Below, one piece after another: positions 1 through 11,700 of a stretch of DNA of 64,000 nt. The notes beneath the pieces were generated by a model. The model was not told the DNA's origin and did no database searches. It worked only from the letters and a program-made list of their open reading frames with translations. Positions within the stretch are counted from its first letter, which is position 1. Each line of letters opens with the position of its first letter. Origin of the DNA: Channa striata (lineage: Eukaryota > Chordata > Actinopteri > Anabantiformes > Channidae); NCBI GenBank assembly GCA_033026295.1, contig CM065181.1, forward strand, positions 10,883,001 to 10,947,000. The letters run 5' to 3'. The position numbers and the translations under genes were made by a program.

Positions 1-579
1 CTAGTATTTTAATAGTATTTCTCGAGCACTGGGGTACCTTTTCCCTTCTTTTGTAAAGATATTTTCAGTGGACATAGTTGTGGAGCAGCTGAAGTCACTT
101 TTAGTTTGTTGTATTAACGGCTTGTCTGACTTGTCTTCTGACCATTTAAAACCACAAAGACTGTTAAGGTTCAGTTACTTGATCAAATGGTAATTTCATT
201 TTATTACCCTGAAATCATCCGCCTCTGTGAAAGTTAACCACCAGTTACTGTTTGTACTTGTTAGTAGTAAATTTTTAATAAGTCATCTGAGCTTGAGCCT
301 TGTATTGAAGCGATAGGAAGAACTCATTATCCATTGTGTTCTGAAAATCCTCCCCACACCTGCAGTTTTAATGGCTACTGCTGGCAATTACTGGAAATAT
401 GTAACACAAGTAGACACTTGGCTGGCTTCACAATCCGGAAATGTCAGCACTGGGATGAAGTCGGTGACTCACTTCAGATGCTTGCCAACTCAGGCATCTG
501 AGTCTGCATCACTTGTGGTTTTCTTCCAGCACTTGACTCTCATCCTGCTACTTCTCCTTCCTGCTTTTCCTTTTTCTAG
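1..579 (+). other. rp9: rp9 penultimate intron (3' part)
   Basis: This is noncoding sequence upstream of the last rp9 exon. It ends in a pyrimidine-rich tract (about 530-577) and the AG at 578-579. An open frame beginning with ATG at 371 reads through this intron into the exon, but the residues before the splice site do not resemble RP9, so it is not taken as a start. No earlier rp9 exon is visible, so the upstream exons lie outside the window. Confidence 0.7.
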
Positions 580-781
580 GATCCAGCAGCTGCAGCAGCT
601 CCTCCAGGACACCACCTCTTCCGACTCAGACAGCTCCTCATCGTCTTCCTCCTCCTCTGACCATCATCGCAGCAAGAAGAGGAAAAAGAGGAAGGACAAA
701 AAGAAGAAAGACAAGAAGAAGAGGAAAAGAAAGCGAAAGCATAAGTCCTCCAAAACGAGTGACTGCTCAGACTCAGATTGA
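580..781 (+). CDS. rp9: RP9 (PAP-1 / retinitis pigmentosa 9 protein), last coding exon
   Basis: RP9 is a small nuclear protein that binds the PIM1 kinase and is linked to pre-mRNA splicing; mutations in the human gene have been associated with dominant retinitis pigmentosa. This exon encodes the C-terminal tail: a conserved start reading RIQQLQQLLQDTTSSDSD, a run of serines, and then a long Lys/Arg-rich stretch ending KHKSSKTSDCSDSD before TGA at 779-781. The same layout (RIQQLKQLLEDSTSDED, poly-Ser, basic block, KHKSSKSNEGSDSE) is what I recall for human RP9. The exon starts with the last base of a split Arg codon after a good acceptor (pyrimidine tract, AG at 578-579). The zinc-knuckle and N-terminal part must be upstream of the window. 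The low-complexity tail alone would be weak evidence; the RIQQL...LL motif makes the call firm. Human RP9 and ELMO1 both map to 7p14, so the linkage here is plausible. Confidence 0.85.
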
Positions 782-786
782 GCGAT

Positions 787-792
787 AATAAA
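787..792 (+). terminator. rp9: rp9 polyadenylation signal (AATAAA)
   Basis: A canonical AATAAA begins only five bases after the rp9 stop codon, with GT-rich and T-rich sequence 15-35 bases downstream. Using it would give a 3' UTR of only a few tens of bases. An ATTAAA at 1216-1221 is an alternative distal signal. Which one is used cannot be told from sequence. Confidence 0.45.
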
Positions 793-3700
793 CGTACTGG
801 TATACTACATGTTTTAAATGTAGAGGGAGACTATGAATGAAGTAGCAGCAAATGTAGATCTTACATAGTAGCAAAGTGAGCTCTGCCGGGTACATCAGTA
901 AGACTCTCTGAACGCCTCCTTAAGCTTATTCTTTGCAGGTTGAAAATCTGTATAAGTCATGCATGTGTCTTCTCCCGGGCATTTTATTTGCTCCAGGGTG
1001 ATAACGTGCGTTTTCCTCCTCTCTGATTGTGCCGCACAAGCTCAGCACAGGGGATACATGCTGAAGTTGCATGTGTGTAATGTACGTGCGCCTTGGTGCA
1101 AGCGTGTGTCAAAAAAAATGTTAGCTGCATGGGTAATGAATACAAAACGATATGAAACGAACAAGCTGGTACAAAAGATAATGTTCTTTTATGGGTTTTA
1201 ATGAGTTAGCGTATCATTAAATACAGCGGGTCATTAGGAGATTGTATTTTCCACCAATTTTTTTTTAAATCCCTACCATCTCACTGTCATTAAATGCTTT
1301 TGATTGTAGACTGTAGAGATGGAAAAAAATCTTAAATTATATGTCAGAGTACAGTTAGAATTTGTTTTCCACACAAGCCTGAATGTTTAAATGCTTGTGA
1401 CTGTACATAAATATTTGGAATGATTTGAGGTTGGAATATGCTTATTTGCTTAAAAAAAAGGGTAAGCCACAGAGACGGGGAAAGAATGTAATGCGAATGT
1501 GTTCCCTTGTTCTAAGAGTAAAGATTTTCTCTAATGTTGATCCATCTCTAAGGTGTGAAAACAAAGTTGTTTATCATTAAGGCCTTGACCTAATGTGTAT
1601 GAATCTATTTTTCATGTTCATCACTTAAGCTTTTGAGGATTGTGCAGTAAAACTCTTCACACACAGGTCTGATCATTAACAGTGCTCGGCACAGTCTTGT
1701 AGTGACCTTTCTGAGAGCCAAGGAACGTTTTTCTTTTGATCTTTTCTCGCCAGCAGTCTGAACATACTTCAGTGTGTTTCTCAGAAATCATTTTTTTACA
1801 GTCTGTAACAATGCAAAGAGATCCTCCCTCTCTGTGCCGAGCTGCCATCAACAACTCAGTCGTGTTCTTGAACAGCAGAACTGTGTTACGTAGAAAGTTA
1901 GCAGACTCAAAGCTTCTTCACGTAAGACTTGCCCTTTAGGCTGCACTTGAGGAAGTCTTCTCTCTTTCATCAGCAGCACATTTCTGTAAAGGAATCCCTG
2001 TGGAAATGAACTGGAAACATTTCCGCTTCCTAATGACCCTGATAGACAATTACTGTAAACCTACAGGGAACAAGCAAGCTAGATTTCCATTTAGATTTGT
2101 GTCTTAGGCTTTTGGAGTAGCTCAAATGCAGCAGGGAGTGTTTGTGTGAGGACATTTTAGTCTGTCAAGCATTGTCAGATTATACATCCATAAAAAGCAT
2201 TTCAGCAACTGATCATTTTGTTTTATTTCCTCATCCCTCTCCTCTTGTCAACTGCTTCACATAACAGCTCTGACCGTCCTTTTACTGGTGCTTTGACCTG
2301 TAACCTAAAATAAATCAGGTTCATTGAAACAACCTGTTCCACGTTGACTTCTCTCTCTCTCTCTCTCTCTGCCTGAGTAGCGCAATGAATCTCCCAGATG
2401 AGATTCGGTCACAGAAGCAGCTCAGAGGGAGGTTGCGCCACGTAGAGAAAATTTGGTCAGCAGAGTCTTTATTGAAGCACTCTGTCTTTTTGGACAAGGG
2501 ACAGATCAAATTGAGTGCCAGGGCAGCCTCATTGTGCTGATTGTATTAGAGCCTCAACATATTTGCAGAAAGCTAGATAATTTAATCTTCACAGGGTAGA
2601 GAATTGCACTCTGCACAACTGTTTGCCAAAAGAGGAAGATGCAAAAACAAGACTCGTCTGTTCATTTCAGGGTTTTGTTTTGTTTTTTTGTTTTTTGTTT
2701 TGGTCATGTGATATCTTCAAACCAGATGTGCAGATGGTTAGAGTTTCAGAATGTGGAACTGGATGCGAGTGACTGATAAAAGCAGGTAAAATTTAAAACA
2801 GCTGAGATAAATAAATAAAAGAAACCAATCAAAACAAGTCTGCATGGGTGACTTTGCATTTTATTGAATGCCGAAGCAAACTGTGCTGCATTGTGAGTCT
2901 GCACTTTCAACCATATGGGCTGTTTTAAAGCCAATCCCGTCTGTCTGCTGTCTAAGATAAAAGGATTACCTCTTCTGTGAGCTCTGTGATGTAGTCTTGA
3001 CCGATCTGCAGCTGGAGTCAGATATGTAAAAGTCACCAAAACTCAGTAATGTAAGTAAAGTTGATTTTATGGCCTTAACAGCTTAGTGCGCTGAATCTAA
3101 AAAAACTAAACATGCAAATAGATCGAACACAAGGAATTAGGAAAAGAACAGTCACAGGCTTTAGAATAAATGCTGCCAACTGAGGAAACAACCAAAATAC
3201 AGCCAGCAGATTATTACGCACCATCTCAGAATGATGTTCATATCCCTCGGTTACTACTTCATATGTTGAAAACACAGACTACTTTAAAGACATTTCACCT
3301 AAATCTGTACGTTCAAAAATCTCCCATAAACATTTGCATAACTGCTTCTGCCTTGGTTCTGTTTTTGTGTCTTTCACCTGATCTTCGCTGCTTTATTATA
3401 ACAAGTCCTGTCTCCACAACTGCTGGTGATTGTCTCCTCAGTGTACGAGTATTAGCCAGCTCTGTTCCTGTGCCCATTTGTCTTATCTCCTTTATACTTT
3501 TGGAACACGCTGATCTTATGCCATTTGTACTGCCTGCCTGTATTCAGACTACCCAACCTCAGCAAAGACCTAATGACTTTTACCTGTCTGTTCCCTGAGT
3601 CTTGTTTACCCACTGAGTAGAATAATCTGTCTGTTGTCTGTTATTTTTGGCTCGGGCCTGCTCTTGCCTTCACAGCTTGCCTATGCAGTCAAATTAACAT

Positions 3701-3831
3701 GTTAGCCAAGTACACAGACTGTCATTTGAAAAGGCAGAGCTTTGTATCCTGTGTTTTTCGCAGAGAGAAAAACAAACAGGGAGAGGGAGAGAGATTTCTG
3801 CTGGATGTGTCGCCGCAGATTATTTACCAGG
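793..3831. other. Intergenic region downstream of rp9
   Basis: No recognisable gene was found. The stretch may include a longer rp9 3' UTR (ATTAAA at 1216). A (CT)n tract lies at about 2350-2371 and a T-rich run at about 2671-2702. Open frames here (for example 3170-3598) are short, lack recognisable motifs and look like chance. Confidence 0.5.
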
Positions 3832-3873
3832 ATGGACAAGGCTCCCGTATTAATCCTCCTCCTGCTGCTCCTG
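3832..3873 (+). CDS. Candidate signal-peptide first exon (unassigned gene)
   Basis: ATG at 3832 has a strong Kozak context (A at -3, G at +4). It opens 14 codons reading MDKAPVLILLLLLL, a short charged start followed by a hydrophobic leucine core, as in the h-region of a secretory signal peptide. A consensus donor, CTG|GTGAGTGG, follows directly at 3874. Exon 1 of many secreted or membrane proteins ends like this. No downstream coding exon that clearly continues it was identified. Without splicing, the frame runs on only to a stop at 3952. I do not recognise a gene. The alternative is a chance ORF in a leucine-codon-rich stretch. Confidence 0.25.
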
Positions 3874-4839
3874 GTGAGTGGAGACAAGGATGTGCTGCAG
3901 GACTGTCGGCTATACACAACTCACTCTCTCTTTTTCACTCAAGAGTATCAATGACAGCCAGTAATCACTGACAAAATGACATTAAAGGGAAGTGGTTTGT
4001 GTGACAGAGTACTGCCGTTTGTCCTGTACTAGAGTCTAATGAAACTATAAAATTATGTGTAATTGAACTAATGCTGAGCTTTATGAAAGAACAAAAAAAA
4101 TCATCAACATTAGGTCATAATCACACCAAGTGACCAGGTGTGTGTATGTGTGTGTGTGGATGGTAGAGAACGTTCAATAACCATGAATTATTGAATAAGC
4201 ATTGTTCTTGTTTGCCTTTCCCTCTGCAACTTTATGGGCACCAATGATTTAGTTTCACCCATAATAGAGAGAAAAGATGTACTCCAGCGGATTGTTTGTT
4301 CCGATATATAAGTGAATCAGATTTGGTCACTGGTGCAGACCATAGCTGCTCCCACTATAGGAGCTCGAAGCCCAGCTGTAAGATTTAACACATATTTCTT
4401 TGTTAAAGCAGTAAAAAAAATGCCTCTTTAAACTTACTGGTTTATTCTTTACATGCAAAATACAGAGCATGTATTCAGTTAGTTTGGTTTCCTTCACTCA
4501 CAGTGGTGCTGTGTTACCATTTGCATAGGATCCACTTTTTAAAGCCTTTATGTGGCCAGTGGTAATTTAACAAACAAATATTTGACTCTTGTGCTTTTAT
4601 TTTTGGGGGAAAACAGCAGCTCAAGTCTAAACTGCATTTCCCATTGTTTACTGCACAATTTATTTTATTGTGGTTGGTAAGTGTGTGTTTGGATTTCTCA
4701 AGAATTGTAAGTTTCTTTGTGTATTGTTAAAGCACTTTAAATAACTGGCTTAAGTCCAATAATCGAGACAAAGGTATTAATATTAAAAAAAAAAGATTCC
4801 ACACTTTGTTTTGATAATAAACCGAGGTGTGTCCGTGTG
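3874..4839. other. Intergenic, upstream of elmo1 promoter
   Basis: AT-rich noncoding sequence with a short (GT)n tract at about 4139-4158 and no recognisable gene. Confidence 0.4.
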
Positions 4840-4965
4840 TGTGTGTGAGGCTGGACGTGGGGCTGCAAAGTGACACCGTGCGCTCACGCTCGTCTCTGAT
4901 TGGAGGAAAATCTGTAACCGACTAAAGCAAAGTAGTTCACGTCGAAGTCCCAGCTTGAACCAGTT

Positions 4966-4992
4966 AACCGGTAGTCAACCGGTTAACCGGTT
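4966..4992. promoter_or_regulatory. Tandem Grainyhead-type sites
   Basis: Two palindromic AACCGGTT octamers abut exactly (4977-4984 and 4985-4992), preceded by a one-mismatch copy AACCGGTA at 4966-4973. AACCGGTT is the optimal core for Grainyhead-like (GRHL) factors. Binding is inferred. Confidence 0.5.
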
Positions 4993-5071
4993 AACACCAG
5001 CGGGCTCAGTGAGGGCAGGTCCTCCGTGTCGTCGGTGTGACATCGCCGAGCCAGCCAGCAGACGGCAGAAG

Positions 5072-5085
5072 AAAAGAGGAAGTGG
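5072..5085 (+). promoter_or_regulatory. PU.1/ETS-type site
   Basis: AAAAGAGGAAGTGG matches the extended PU.1 (SPI1) motif with its GGAA core. It lies about 70 bases upstream of the candidate exon 1 donor. A myeloid factor would fit elmo1's role in phagocytes, but binding is inferred. Confidence 0.45.
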
Positions 5086-5109
5086 AAACATCATCGTTAT
5101 CTGTAGTGC

Positions 5110-5151
5110 AGAGAGAGAGAGAGAGAGAGAGAGGGAGGGAGGGAGAGGAGA
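5110..5151. repeat. (GA)n / polypurine tract
   Basis: About 22 bases of (GA)n followed by GGGA-type purine repeats, directly upstream of the candidate exon 1 donor. The whole tract is purine. Confidence 0.9.
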
Positions 5152-5161
5152 TCGGTGAGTG

Positions 5162-5185
5162 ACACACACACACACACACACACGG
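5162..5185. repeat. (CA)12 microsatellite
   Basis: Perfect AC/CA dinucleotide tract starting seven bases after the candidate exon 1 donor. Confidence 0.95.
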
Positions 5186-5363
5186 ACAGACAAACTCCGG
5201 ACATCGGCGCTTTGGAGGGAGAAGTGTCCTCGCTCCGTCGGGTACGTCCAAGCGCGGTGTGTGTTCTTGCAGAAATGTTGGTGTTGTGCACGATTCCAGC
5301 TTCGCCTTCGCTCCGCGGGTTTGCGCTAAATGTTGGAGGATCCACGATGTTTGGGCTCAGCAG

Positions 5364-5365
<2 letters not shown>

Positions 5366-5397
<32 letters not shown>
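5366..5397. repeat. (GT)16 microsatellite
   Basis: Perfect 32-base GT tract near the start of the first intron. Confidence 0.95.
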
Positions 5398-5399
<2 letters not shown>

Positions 5400-5573
5400 C
5401 GGAATAATAATGCGTTTCTCGTCGCCTTTTCTCGCTTGTCTCTGTCTCTCTCTGTGTGTGTCTCTCTCTGTTTGTCCTCGTCTGTCTCCACTTTGTGAAG
5501 TGGCCTTAGCGGCTTTGGGCGCTGTTCTTCTATTGACAAGCGTGTCTGATAAAAGCATCGCAGCTGAGTTTGG

Positions 5574-5574
<1 letters not shown>

Positions 5575-5605
<31 letters not shown>
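5575..5605. repeat. (CA)15 microsatellite
   Basis: Perfect CA tract, about 180 bases from the (GT)16 tract and in the opposite dinucleotide sense, so the two could pair as an imperfect stem. Confidence 0.95.
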
Positions 5606-5608
<3 letters not shown>

Positions 5609-5660
5609 GAACTACAAGTAGATCCACTTCTGGAGCGAGTGTGTGTTTGCAGCAGTTACT

Positions 5661-5760
5661 CTGAAGAAGAAGAAGAAGAAGAAGCCGAGGCTGCTGCTGC
5701 CGCCGCCCCCCCCGGCTTGTTTGTTAAGTGCATGCTGCTGGCTGCTGCCCCCCCGCTAAT
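5661..5760. repeat. (GAA)n, (GCT)n and C-run low complexity
   Basis: GAA triplets are followed by GCT/GCC triplets and several C runs. This is simple-sequence DNA; the short frames through it are repeat translations. Confidence 0.8.
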
Positions 5761-8700
5761 TACAGAGCTGCTTTAATGATGTGGACTGTGTTCCTCCAGC
5801 CCAGGGTGCCGGCCTCACCGTGGGCCTGAGATTAGGAGGGGCGGGGAGGTGATGGTGGTGGTGGGGGGGCTACAGATGCGTGTTGTAGCTCTTTACTCTC
5901 CTCCTCACCGTTGCATTATCATTGTGCAGCTCCACGTTCACTAACTGTGTCTGTGGGCAAGGACTAACACTCCCTCTTTGGTCAGCACCTCCTCAGGTTT
6001 TTCCAAAAGTTTTCATGTTTGCATCAGATTGGTTTTAACTGTCAAAATGAAGAGATGACTACTTCTTACCCCTAAGAGTAGGTTGCGTTTGACTCTAATT
6101 GACTAAAGATTGTGTTTTTTAAAAATAATTTCGTTTTTGTGAGTAATTCACCTGTTGATCGCTGCACAAAAACCTCAGGTTAATTGTGCGACCCCCAAGT
6201 CTCCATGCGTATGGTCTACCATAGATCAGTGATCCTCAACTAGCCGGGGAGCAGCTCAGCTAACTTGAAAGGAAGTACTTCCACTTTTGTGTTTACGACA
6301 GAAATAAACATGCGAGTGAGAATGCAGAATGAGCCTGGTGCATTTATTGCTGCGGTGAGACGCCAGCTATGACTGGACCCGTGGAGTCAGCTGTGACTTT
6401 TTCTGTTATTGAGAGCTGGTGAAAACTGTCAACAAAGTCCTAATCGCTAAATGTGATAAACGAGTGGTTTAAAGTTTGAACTCTGCTGCTCCAAGTCTGC
6501 TGGTGGTGTGAGGCTTTGTAGGACAATAAAGGCTTGGGACCATTGTTGTAAATTGCAGGTAATTAAACTGCCATTAGTCCTTTTAAAGGTGTGTGATTGT
6601 CCTCGGTGATCAGCGAGCAGCCAGTAATGGACCACAACAGCATCCAGTCTCTTCCCATCAGTCGTGGTGCTTCCCGAGCTCCACGCTTTCATCTTGTGTT
6701 GACCCCCCCCAACCCTGTAAGTGCCGTTGGATTGAATGAAAGCCCATTTATATCTGCTGTTAGGCGCCAAAGAGACACCCCTGTCCCCATGAAAGTGCAG
6801 ACACGCTGGCATCATCGTGTCAACTCAACAATAAAAACAGGATGCAGCCATGTCTCGGCACAGACATACGGGCAGTTCTTAATAGCCACAGAGGGCGTTT
6901 TCGGGGGGACTTGGTTTCTGCATCCTCAGAGTATTATTGAAGTATAAAGATAAGAGTTAATGTCAGTTGTTTTTTTTGTTTTTTTGCTTGTTGTAGTTAC
7001 AGTGTACAGATCAATGTTTCTATCGGAGAAACATTCCTAACAAAGATATTCCATGTTGCATAATGTGGTTCTGGCCTACATGTTCTCCTTGTCTGTGTCG
7101 TTGTCAAATGACTGTGGTTGATAGTGGGTTCGAGATTGATGTTTGGTTAAAGATTCGGGTCTGGCAAAGCTTTAGCAGTCAAGGAATGGAATTTTCAACT
7201 CAAACTTTGGAATAAACCACTAACATAATTGCACTCTCCTCTCAAATTGGCATGTAAAGTTCAATGTGTATTGCACTTTGGCCTGCAGTTGTTCAGAAGC
7301 AAAAGCGTGCCAGAAAGCATTAGATCTTTTTTACAGCTACGTGAGGGAGCTCTATATCAGCAGTAATAAACACTGCGAAAACAGGTTTTATTAGCCACAG
7401 GCAACCTCCATTTCTGGTTGTCTTATTTGCCGAAAAAGCATTTTTTTTCAATTCCTACAGGGTATTAAAATTCAGTGACAAAATTGCAATGATGCAACAG
7501 AAAAGTAGACGAAGAGGGAAAAGGTCAGAAAGGAACTGCCTTGACTTATAACTTAAGTCATAAATCCAAACGCTAAAACAGAATTCAAGACGTCTGATTA
7601 ATATTACTACAGTTTTGAAGAAAAAAAGATGCAGGCCTGCCCTCGCTTATTGAGTTGCATCACATACGCAATCCTGTTGTGTATCTGTTTGACACTGCCT
7701 ACTGTTTGGCATCCTCTCACCACCTCCTGAGGTGCTACCTTGCCAATTTCTAAGCTGTGTTTCTCTCTCCTCCCGTGTCTCAGCCCCCCTCCCTCCTCTT
7801 GCAGCTTGTTATCGTTCACTCGTTAGCTTCCACTCTTACTCTTGCTTTGTCACACATCCTATCTCCCTCATTTGAGCTTCTCTCTATCCCCATCTTTTGC
7901 ACTTTCTTCTCATTTTCTCATTCTCACATTGCTGCACACCTCCCATCTACATTCTCGCTCTCAGTTCTTACTCCCTGAGGGAAATGGAGCTATGTAAATT
8001 GTTTTCTCCTTGATGTATGCCCAGCTTGCTATCGGTCCATCTTAATGAACTCATTTCCCCACTTTTTCTCCTTAAAGCGCAGGATTGCTGCATTTTAGAA
8101 ACATTAAAAACACCGGGACCCAAAGTTTCCTGTAATCTTGTTGTCACCTTTTACATATTTTGGTGCACAGCCACTGAGACTGGGGGGAAATAAGTATACT
8201 GCCTTGCTTGCAGTACATGCTGATCTGTCTGTCCTTCTGCAGCTTGAGGTTAGATTAATTTGCTGTTCCAAATGAGACGAATGTTGCCTTGCGTAATTGC
8301 TCCCTGTAGTATGAAGTTAATTAAAACAGCAGGTAGGAACTGAAGGTGCCAGACAGCCAGACAGACATAGGTGGGTGAGAAGACATCTCACAGGTACCGC
8401 TGCCATTTTCTGCTATTTAGTTTACTGATTGTTGCTTCAGGCTGTCTTCAGAGCTGAGCAACTCTTTGACATGTGAAAAACTGCCATAACTAAGAAAAAC
8501 TGAGCGAAAAGCACGTCGTTTTATGCCAAAGTGTGACCTTTCGCCAGTTGCGTAAGTTAATACACTCATGAATAGATTACGGCCTTTTTACCTCGTGCTC
8601 TTATAACCGTTTTGTTTTGTCAGCACAGAATCCATCCATTCTTATGAATCTGATATGAATCAGTTTATGCGGTGAATATCTGTAGGCATGTTTCTCAGTC

Positions 8701-11700
8701 CGAGTCTAGACTTTATGCGGAGTGAAGCAGACCTAGATGACCCAGAATCTGATATGGTTGCCTCTGCCTGCTCGCTCTGCCCGCTGCATTCCAGCTGTGG
8801 TGCTGCCGCAGAGCTCTGTAAATATTGAGCGAGAGGTTAGCCAGCTCCCTGTGCTCTGTGCAGTCTGTGTGTTTGTAGTGCATAGCATCTCTAAGCTAAG
8901 ATCCTCTCAGCCCCTCGGTACTTTGTAAAGATCGTCAAGTTGCGAGCGAGCAAACGCTTGGATCGACTAGACTGTGTGCAGCTGCTGTAGTAGGATCGTG
9001 CCTATGTGTCGGGAGCGTTAACATCACACGGGGCATGATTTATGGCATGTGTGCGGAAACGTCATATAGATTTGCAGAGATTTGCAGAATTTCAGTGCTG
9101 CGTTGCTGTGTCGCTTTTTATTTTTCTCACCTGCGTCATTTTCACAGTAGCTGCATGCTGGTGTGTCAGTATGACCCAGGTGCTAAAAAGGTTTTTCTTC
9201 AGCTGTACCCTAATTATAGCATTCCAATTCTGAGTTTGTGTGTGTCTCATTCCTTTAGGTGAATTGAATATTGTAGGTTATCACTATGCATTTTGTTTAT
9301 CCATACATCCACTGCCTTTTTGTAAATATAAATGTTCGACTACCAGCACTAAAAGCTGCAAGTGCTTAACAATTTTGCTTCACATTCATCCACGGTTCGC
9401 CTGACCAACCAGCAGTTTTAGGTTGGCTACAGCTGCTCCCACACCTTTCTTTATTCTTCTCCTCTAAAACATGATCAGGCAGTCTACTAATGATGGATCA
9501 TCACTTATATGGATCAATGCTAAATCACATTATGAGCTTAAGAAGTGATGAAGGTGTGAGTTTGAATCCCTGTGGGACGCCACAATGTCAAATCCCCACA
9601 CGGTCTTTGCCCTCTGCCGCCCTGTGAGTGTGCATCAGTGGAGCTGCCCTAGTTTTCTGCCACTCTCTCCAAACTGTGCACTTGACTTTTTGCTTTTTAC
9701 AGAAATGTTGAATTACTTTAAGGAAGCTTTTGTCTGATGTGGTAATGAGCTTTCTGTTTGATGTTCAATCCATGGATGAAGTCCAGAGGGCTGTTTGTGA
9801 ATTCTGTGTCTGTGTTTTCTCTTTCAAGCACTTGATCACTTCATTGCAGAAGTATTACTTGCAAACTTACTTCACACTGTACATTATAATTGCACAGAAA
9901 CTTGTGAGTCTGACACCAACTTAAACCCAAACGATGTGTGAGATTGGACTATGCATAACTCAAAGTTAACCAGAAATAAGAGGAGCCTGTTGTTTTTGCT
10001 AGAAATGAGAGGATGAAGCCTGCAAACTTGCTACTTCATTGTCAGTGTCAGTGTTCAGTGCTCCCTGTCTTTGCTTTCACTTCTCTTTTATATTTTTATT
10101 TGCTTTTGTCAATTCAGACTCAACTGATTATGGAGGGAGGGCTTTTTTATGTATTGGTTAGAAAATTACTTAACAATGAGCAGAAATGCAGTGCAAGCTC
10201 AGAAGACCCCAGCAAAATGCATGTTCTGCACGTAATGTATGTGTAATATGTATATGAGCCTCAAAAATCTCAGAACCAGATAACAAACGGTTGCTTTGAT
10301 TCTAGTTCCCTTTAAACTTGAGTGCAGCAAGTTACTTCTGTTATAACAGACTAAGTGAGAGGTGCGGTAACACATAGGTAAACGCGCATACTGCATAATT
10401 AATGTACGGGCTGAGATTGAGGATCTGAACCCGCCGGGCCCAGCAATGTCATTGTGCCACAGTAGTGTTTTCTGATATTATAGTGAAGGGCACCTCTAGA
10501 GAGAGGAGAATGAGGAAAAGTGGAGGGAGTCTCCTAACATACCGAGGCTTTGGCTCTGACTGGAAACCTGTAAAACTCTGATTGAGGGTGCGTTGCTTCA
10601 TGTCAGGGCTGCCTCTGAGTGAAAATACAGGAGGATGATCAAGAAGCAAGATACTTCGAAATCTCTCACTCTTACTTTTGCGCTCAGATTCTGTTCACCT
10701 GAAGCTCCCTTTGCTTTATTTCTCATCCTTCCTTCACTTTTCCCTCTCTCCATCTTTCATCTCACTGTTTTCACAAGGACTTTCCATCTAAACAACTCCT
10801 ACGATACATATACATTGCCCAGTGTCTGACCCTTGCTTCCCACACATTGACCAGCAGCAGCAGTGTTGCATGGCATCTGGAATAGATCGACTCACTCAGA
10901 ACTCCAGTGGTCACCTCTCCCGTTGCTACTTTTAAGCCCAGTAGTAGCCTGAAGTTTGTTTCTCTTGGCTCTAACCAGACAGTAAAAACAAGCCATAATC
11001 ACCCTCACACCCTGACGCTGCCTTTCATCCTCTGTTAGCACCAAGTAAATGTAATCTGTGGCTTGGAAAACAACCACTGCGTGAAATCCAGTGAAGCTCT
11101 CTGCACCGGGATGTTGAAGCTGTCAAAGAAGAATAGGTCATCAGGTGGAGACCGTCGAGATGCTTCACTAAACAGCTCATGGGTGGCTCGTATTTTCTTT
11201 AGTCTGTGCGCAAGGTGATGCTTCAAACTGCAAATTAAATTTGTTCTGTTATATTCACAGGCAGCCTGACGTGTAAATGGATATGCATAAATTAATAAGA
11301 CACATCATCAAACCTTTATTTGTCTCTTCTGTCTTATCAGGTAATTACAACAACATATGGGGCCTCTGGCTCATTTCAAAACCGTATAAACTGTAGTAAA
11401 AATTATCGTTGTGTCTGTGCTTTGAAGACACCAATAGGAGAATTAATATCAATGTTGTTCTTCCTGTTTTGTGCTTTTAAACGTTTTTGCTTCTTCTAAT
11501 TCCTGCCAGCTATTTTGCCATGTCTATAGATACAGGTTTTTCCTGCCATCAGGGAACAAAAAAATCAGTGTAGTTTGCTATCTCATATTCAGTTGAGCCA
11601 TTGTGTTGAATTCTGTTGCCGTTTGTGGCCTGAGCAGATTCCCCATCTGTAAACCACCTGCCTTACCCTGTGTCGCCCTGGCTGGTCTGTGCTGGCCACA

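Larger units (their letters stand above)
4840..5154 (+). promoter_or_regulatory. elmo1: Candidate elmo1 promoter and noncoding exon 1
   Basis: This stretch is richer in CpG than its surroundings and lacks a TATA box. It holds an inverted CCAAT box (ATTGG, 4899-4903), tandem AACCGGTT octamers (4977-4992) and a PU.1-type purine box (5072-5085). A polypurine tract (5110-5151) follows, and it ends at a good donor, ATCG|GTGAGT, at 5154/5155. The first coding exon of elmo1 (33786-33940) has its own acceptor and 77 bases of 5' UTR, so at least one upstream noncoding exon must exist. This is the best-looking place for it in the window. The transcription start and the link to elmo1 are inferred; alternative first exons elsewhere in the intron are possible. 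Confidence 0.45.

Noticed and set aside
371..579. Open frame joined to the rp9 last exon, with ATG at 371
   Set aside because: Residues before 580 do not resemble RP9, and a clear acceptor at 578-579 separates intron from exon.
5097..5627. Long open frames on both strands around 5.1-5.6 kb
   Set aside because: They alternate CV/TH residues from CA/GT microsatellites; no coding signal.
6447..6947. Overlapping 122- and 116-codon frames on opposite strands
   Set aside because: No recognisable motif, no splice context that makes sense, and both strands open equally, so chance is more likely.
9549..9575. Box-B-like phrase (GTTTGAATCCC)
   Set aside because: No box A at the right distance and no repeat-family phrase, so it is not called as a SINE or tRNA.
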